A stretch of 64,000 nucleotides of DNA from Lates calcarifer (taxonomy: Eukaryota; Chordata; Actinopteri; Centropomidae): contig NC_066838.1 in NCBI RefSeq assembly GCF_001640805.2, forward strand, positions 8,226,601-8,290,600, written 5' to 3'. How positions within the stretch are numbered: the first letter of the stretch is position 1; every line of letters begins with the position of its first letter. Made by a program: the position numbers and the translations under genes. The notes under the pieces are model-generated. The model ran no database searches. It saw only the letters and a program-made list of their open reading frames with translations, and had not been told where the DNA came from. Of this stretch, positions 59,169-64,000 are shown one piece after another.

Positions 59169-62150
59169 TGACAGCCTCCATATCCCTTTATGCATTGTGA
59201 CAGTGCTTGGCGCACCAGGGACATGTTCAAAGGTCATGGATGGTCCTGAACTACTGGGGTACACTGAGTCATTGGAGGACTGGAAACAAACTTAGGACAG
59301 AGGAGACACAGAGATAGAAAGAAAGGCAGAAAGAGCATCTGCTGAGGATAAAAGATGATGTTTGTAGGCAGGTTGTACTGTTTAAATTAAGTTTTTCAAG
59401 TCCCGCTGCCTACAATAATCTGATGTTTCTTTGGACGTTGAGTCAACCTCCTCTACTACCTAAAAACTGTTATAGACAAACACAAACTCCTCAGTTTTCC
59501 AATACAAATGTCAGCCTAATCCAGACAAGATCCGTCTAAAAGAAAAAAAAGAGAAAAGATTGTAAATAACATTTTTTATACATTTTGTATCTTTTTCATT
59601 TGAGATGAAGAAGAAATCTTGTGATGTTTTCTTTTTTTTTTTTTAATGATTGTGTCCATGTGAGGTTGTGAGTGAGGTTGGTACGAGTGCAGTCTTGTTT
59701 GTTGCTGAGGGAGAGATTTCCCCTACGAAGAAAAAAAAAAAACAACAAAAAAACAGTAAATCCCCAAATTTCTCCCCGAAAACAGTTTTTCCTCAGAAAT
59801 TTTTCCTCAAAACCCATCAACTTTGTGTATAGCATCAGGGGCCCGGCAATAGTATCTGATGAGATTATCGAAACCGCTAGATGTGGTTGAAGGGAAAATA
59901 TCAAAGTAGTGAGAAGTGATTGTAAATAGAGGAAGGGATTATAATAAGAGGAGAGATTTGATGGAATTTGATGGAGATGATTGTTCAGAAAAGGACAGCC
60001 AACGTTAAGCTAAAACACCACGTGAAGGTTTCAGAGTTGGTGGTTCAACTATTAAAGATCAGTCACAAGTGTCAAAGTATCAGCTCTTTCAGGAGATTGT
60101 GCTGTTTTGTGATCCACTGTATATGAATGTGACCTTGTCATCTGTCTGTGTATCTTTGTGCCTGGTGCTGTCTGAACCAGAACATATCAGCCCACTTGAT
60201 ATTACAGGACCGTATCTATGGTGTTCTGGGGCCCTGGCGGGTGAAGGTAGACATCTGTCTGCCTCTCTGTACGAGGCTGTAACAACCATTTAAAGCCCCT
60301 CAAGGTATTTTGCACTTTGATGCATCATGACTCAACCTGCCTCAAGAGACGCCACAGGAGCCGCCGAATCTCTCCGGCAGCATCCAGGAGACTCGTTTAT
60401 AGAAGCTTCTCACACAGAACTTCTGTGCAAATCCAAGCCAAAGGGACAGCTGCTTAAAATCGGTACAAAACATTGATGTTCTCCAGTTTTCTGTGCTGAA
60501 ATTGACTTGTGCAGGGTGTGAAAGCTATAGATGTAATTCACAGTTTTGTTTTAATCAGGATTTTGTTTTTGTCATGGAAACATGTCAAGAGAAAGTGGAG
60601 AACAGATGAAGAGGGAAGACATTATGAGTCACATGTCAGCGTGCTCAGATGTTTGTTTGGAGATCTGAAAGCAGACCTGCAGTACATATCCAACACGGTA
60701 TCTACCCAAATATATTCGCTCATGTCTGTAGCACATGAATCCCAGAATTTTTTACTTGGCTGAACACAGTTTATATATGAGAAATTACACAGAGGAGAGA
60801 CACTAGTTTTAAATCTGTAGAGTCCTGACTTTGCGTACTTACGTCCAACATTAGTCGTCCATCACTGAAGAGGTCCACACCAGAGCACATTAATACAGAT
60901 TTGCTCATGTTGTTTAGACTGCTGTGGAAAGGGTCTCAAGATCTGGCTTAGCTTCTGCAGCACAGCAGCAGTTGTGCAGAGGAGAGGAGATGTCAGTTGT
61001 GTCAGCGCTAAAAGCCTGTAAGTGGTTTTGAGATGCAGGTCTTTCCATCAGCAGCTGCTCCTCTCTCACAGCTGCTGGAGCAAGCACTGAGTTCAGGCCT
61101 TAAGGTAACAACACACAAGTATTTGTAAGCGAAGGAGACAGGCAAGCAGTCTTCAGCAGCCTTGAGAGGGATTAAGGGATTGTGAATAACATAAATGTTT
61201 TTTGTAATGAAAAAAATGCAGTGGGTTATAAAAAGTGAAGGTAAAATGAGGTTTCAGCTCTGTCAAAATGTGTTGTCTGCGTGTCCTCGAGCAGAGGGCA
61301 TTGTTACAGTCAGAAAATACTTGTAATAACACCAGAACAGCCGTGAATATAAAACAATGGGATAAAGCAGAGCACAGTGGGCACAAAAATAAATCATTCG
61401 GTACAAAACCAGACAAGTTTGGAAGGAGAACGAATCAGGTCAGAAGCCATGACTGTGTGCAAAATGTAACCGCAGGCAGGAACGCGTGGACATTACTCAT
61501 CACCGAGAGAAAAAAAAAACACAGAGAAACGGATGAAAATGCAGAGAGTGGAAATAAACACACACGTTGCACACACCTCGCCAGTGCACATCTCCCCACT
61601 ATGACTGCTGTTCTGTCATTCCCATGTCCCTGGGATGTGACAAACAAACTCATTTTGTGACAGTATTATTGCCAAAAAGTGCACCTGCAGGGGAACACTA
61701 GTCTTTTAAAGGAATACTACTCCTAAAAAAAATCCAACACTGATTCCCTCTTACTTTTTCCATTTAGTTTTTTCACAGATCCATTTTTCTTCAACTGACA
61801 ACACCTTTAACTTGTACAGACATGAGATTTATTTTATCTATTGATAATTTATTGACATTGTATTTATTTATTTTGCCATTTTGTATGAGAGGCTGCTGTT
61901 AAAGATGTATTTGTGATTTTTATTTTTTTGTTCAGATGTTTCTTTTGTTTACATGTAATGTTTCTTAAGATCTTGAGTCTCTCACTGCAACAAAGTCATA
62001 GATGGAGGACAAGAAAAGAGGGGAATGTGAAGATAAAATTGTCTATTTACACCTAGAATTACAATATGATGCAGATTAAGGACAAAGAGCTTTTAAACAT
62101 TTGAACGCTGGTTTTAACATGGCAAAATAAAACGTTGTTATATTAGTTGT
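59169..62150 (+). other. celsr3: celsr3 3' UTR (approximate end)
   Basis: There is no coding sequence after the stop. The stretch is AT-rich with homopolymers (A runs at 59729-59754, T run at 59630-59644) and ATTTA elements near 61840-61870. Candidate AATAAA signals lie at 61388-61393, 61553-61558 and 62126-62131; the last is followed by a GTTGTTATATTAGTTG-type GU-rich stretch and is chosen as the likely end. The true end could be earlier. Confidence 0.5.
62126..62131 (+). terminator. celsr3: candidate polyadenylation signal AATAAA
   Basis: AATAAA in GGCAAAATAAAACG, with U/GU-rich sequence following within 30 bases. It is chosen for context, not demonstrated. Confidence 0.45.
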
Positions 62151-62656
62151 CTTAATCCAACCATAAGTCTGGAGTAATCTTCATTTGGTGCATTGATCCT
62201 GTCCAGACAGAATGTCAACATATGTAAACGTATCTATACTAAAAGTTGAATACTGGGTGTAAATAGTCCAGTTATATCCCAAATCAAACTTTTTTCCTCC
62301 CTGTCCACTTTTATAGATCAACTGAAGCTTCACAAGCACAAGATCAGATTGTTAACCAGGAATTTAACTGCTTTTACACATGACAGACAGCTGTCAGAAC
62401 CAGTGAAAGAACAGAACACTCCAGCTTCAGGTTAATCTGGTTTGGACCAATAGGAGCCACACAAGTGAGGGGAGACAAAAAGACTGGGTTGAGACTAAAA
62501 CGTTGTGATATGCTCTGAAAAAAAAAAGAAATGGGGGAAGTGACAGAAGGACAGAAACAGAGTGAGAGAGCGAGATGGGTAGAGGAGGAGGAGGAGGAGG
62601 AGGGATGGGAGATTGTCTTTGTTAGCTTGTGTGTTCATTATGGGATGCCTTCTATC

Positions 62657-62680
62657 CCGCCGTCGGCAAGGGGACGGCGG
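62657..62680. repeat. GC-rich perfect inverted repeat (8-bp stem)
   Basis: CCGCCGTC at 62657-62664 is the exact complement of GACGGCGG at 62673-62680, with loop GGCAAGGG. It stands out because the surroundings are AT-rich. Confidence 0.9.
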
Positions 62681-62780
62681 CATGGAAACAGCTGTTCCCC
62701 TGTTACCGCGGAAACAAGAGAAATGTTGGACATTAAAATAATGACTTATTCCTACAAGACTGTGTGTTTATATTTATTCT

Positions 62781-62782
<2 letters not shown>

Positions 62783-62826
<44 letters not shown>
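62783..62826. repeat. (GT)n microsatellite
   Basis: About 22 uninterrupted GT units, the longest pure GT array in the window. Confidence 0.93.
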
Positions 62827-62831
<5 letters not shown>

Positions 62832-64000
62832 GTTTCATATTCATGAGCACACACATTTTCAGGTGCAAAAACCTGAGCAGAGGAAACATCCTGACAGAGA
62901 GACATGTTTTTTCTGGGAGGCTTTCTCTCTGACTTGTTTTGACTCTCAGAGTATTCTGTCACATTCAGAGGTGTACAGAGATGTTCAGCTGCCACCTTGA
63001 TTCCCAGCAACAACAGTCAGCTTGAGACAGAAGCACCCAGCTGAGACAGAAAATCATCAGTCTTTGAATAAACCTGAACATTTAAGCTGCATAGGCTAAA
63101 ACAAAAACTGGTCATAGCCCCGAGAAGTTTTAAAATTGGTAAAATTAAAAATAAATGTTTGATTTAAAACATACAGATAGGTCACAAATGACAAGGCAGC
63201 AAGTTTATTAGAAATATGCTGGGGACTTTCCTGTCAAATGTTAGATGAGAGCATTAATACCATTCCCAGTACTATGTGTGAAGTATTAGCCTGACTCTGT
63301 CCAAAGTTCATAAATATCACAAGCACATCTAAAGCTCAGACAGCAACAGCCCCTGATTCACTCTAAAATCACAAATTGTGGTTGTACAGTAACTAGGTGT
63401 AATTTTCAGCTTTGTGGAGAACTAGGCTAGCTGCTAATGCTTCTTGTCTTTATGATGAACTAGGCTAACCACTTACTTAACACACAAGTCAGTGGTCCTG
63501 ATCTTCTCACCAAAGTCTCAGCAAGAGAGCAAAGAAACATTTTTCTTGAAAATCTATTCATTTATAGAAGAGAGTGTCTTGTGAGGTGTTGGCCTTCATA
63601 GCCTGTGTAACAGCTCCACAGCTGACACAGAGTCTCTGGCACATTCTTTCAACAGATATCGTAAAGGCGGTGGAAAGCCCAGTCTATGCTTGAGATCAGA
63701 TGACAGTGAAAGTCGTAGCATGATTATTTTCATATGCATCATACCTTTTACTGTCCCTGTACACTTTGTATGGAAAGATGTGTTTGTTTTACTGTAAGCC
63801 AGAACTACTGCATGTGGAAGCTTCTTGTTTTTGTACATTCTTCCTGGTTTGGTCTTAGTCTCTGTGAACCAAAACTTAATTCTACAGCATATAACTGTAT
63901 TTTAGACGATAGTGTCTGTCCAACTTTGTGGAGACTGGAGAAGGGCTCTGCTAATGGTTTTATGAATTTGGTATAAAACAACTTGCCAGTCTGCACAGAG

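Larger units (their letters stand above)
62151..64000. other. 3' flanking region, no gene recognised
   Basis: It contains a (GGA)n tract near 62584-62603, a GC-rich hairpin at 62657-62680 and a long (GT)n array at 62783-62826. The short open frames have no recognisable domain. Confidence 0.6.

Noticed and set aside
62531..62932. 133-codon open frame in the 3' flank
   Set aside because: It runs through (GGA)n and (GT)n arrays and has no recognisable domain or gene structure.

Overview
The window is vertebrate, almost certainly teleost fish, nuclear DNA. It has GT-AG introns rich in (CA)n/(GT)n and (GA)n microsatellites, a Tc1-like transposon and several short dispersed repeats that I recognise from percomorph-type fish genomes. 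No bacterial, viral or organellar features were seen.

Nearly the whole window is the 3' half of one plus-strand gene. I read it as celsr3, an adhesion GPCR of the Flamingo/CELSR family. Thirty-three coding exons between 2429 and 59168 (about 5.71 kb of coding sequence) were placed by hand from splice sites, phase continuity and family similarity. The encoded domains run in this order: end of an EGF-like domain, laminin G 1, EGF, laminin G 2, two EGFs, laminin-type EGF, hormone-receptor motif (HRM), GAIN domain with GPS, seven transmembrane helices, and a long cytoplasmic tail. Assignment to CELSR3 rather than CELSR1 or CELSR2 rests on the LamG2 segment ([15 protein letters not shown]), the tail segments [24 protein letters not shown] and [10 protein letters not shown], and the end SATSHSISE...SPDSE...RSEGxS. 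The cadherin repeats and first EGFs must lie upstream of base 1.

Layout: 1-2428 is the tail of an upstream intron; 2429-16920 is LamG1-EGF-LamG2-EGF; 16921-24981 is the largest intron; 24982-30296 is EGF, laminin-EGF and HRM; 30952-43464 is the GAIN/GPS region, interrupted by a 7.2 kb intron carrying a dead Tc1-like element; 44677-51253 is the 7TM region; 52765-59168 is the tail. The 3' UTR probably runs to about 62150, and 62150-64000 shows no gene.

Points that stand out: (1) exon 20, just before the GPS, has one extra base (best placed at T42636) that puts a stop in frame, so it is either an assembly error or a truncating allele; (2) the GPS lacks the canonical His-Leu-Thr/Ser tripeptide; (3) the last intron begins inside a stop codon, so splicing versus retention sets the C-terminus; (4) the tail has about ten S-R-[E/D]-x-L-type motifs; (5) intron 16 has a candidate in-frame 27-nt microexon and a cluster of palindromic RFX X-box-like sites; (6) intron 8 has a perfect 14-bp hairpin; (7) many microsatellites sit directly against splice sites. 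I found no wholly new biological system; these are leads inside a known gene family.
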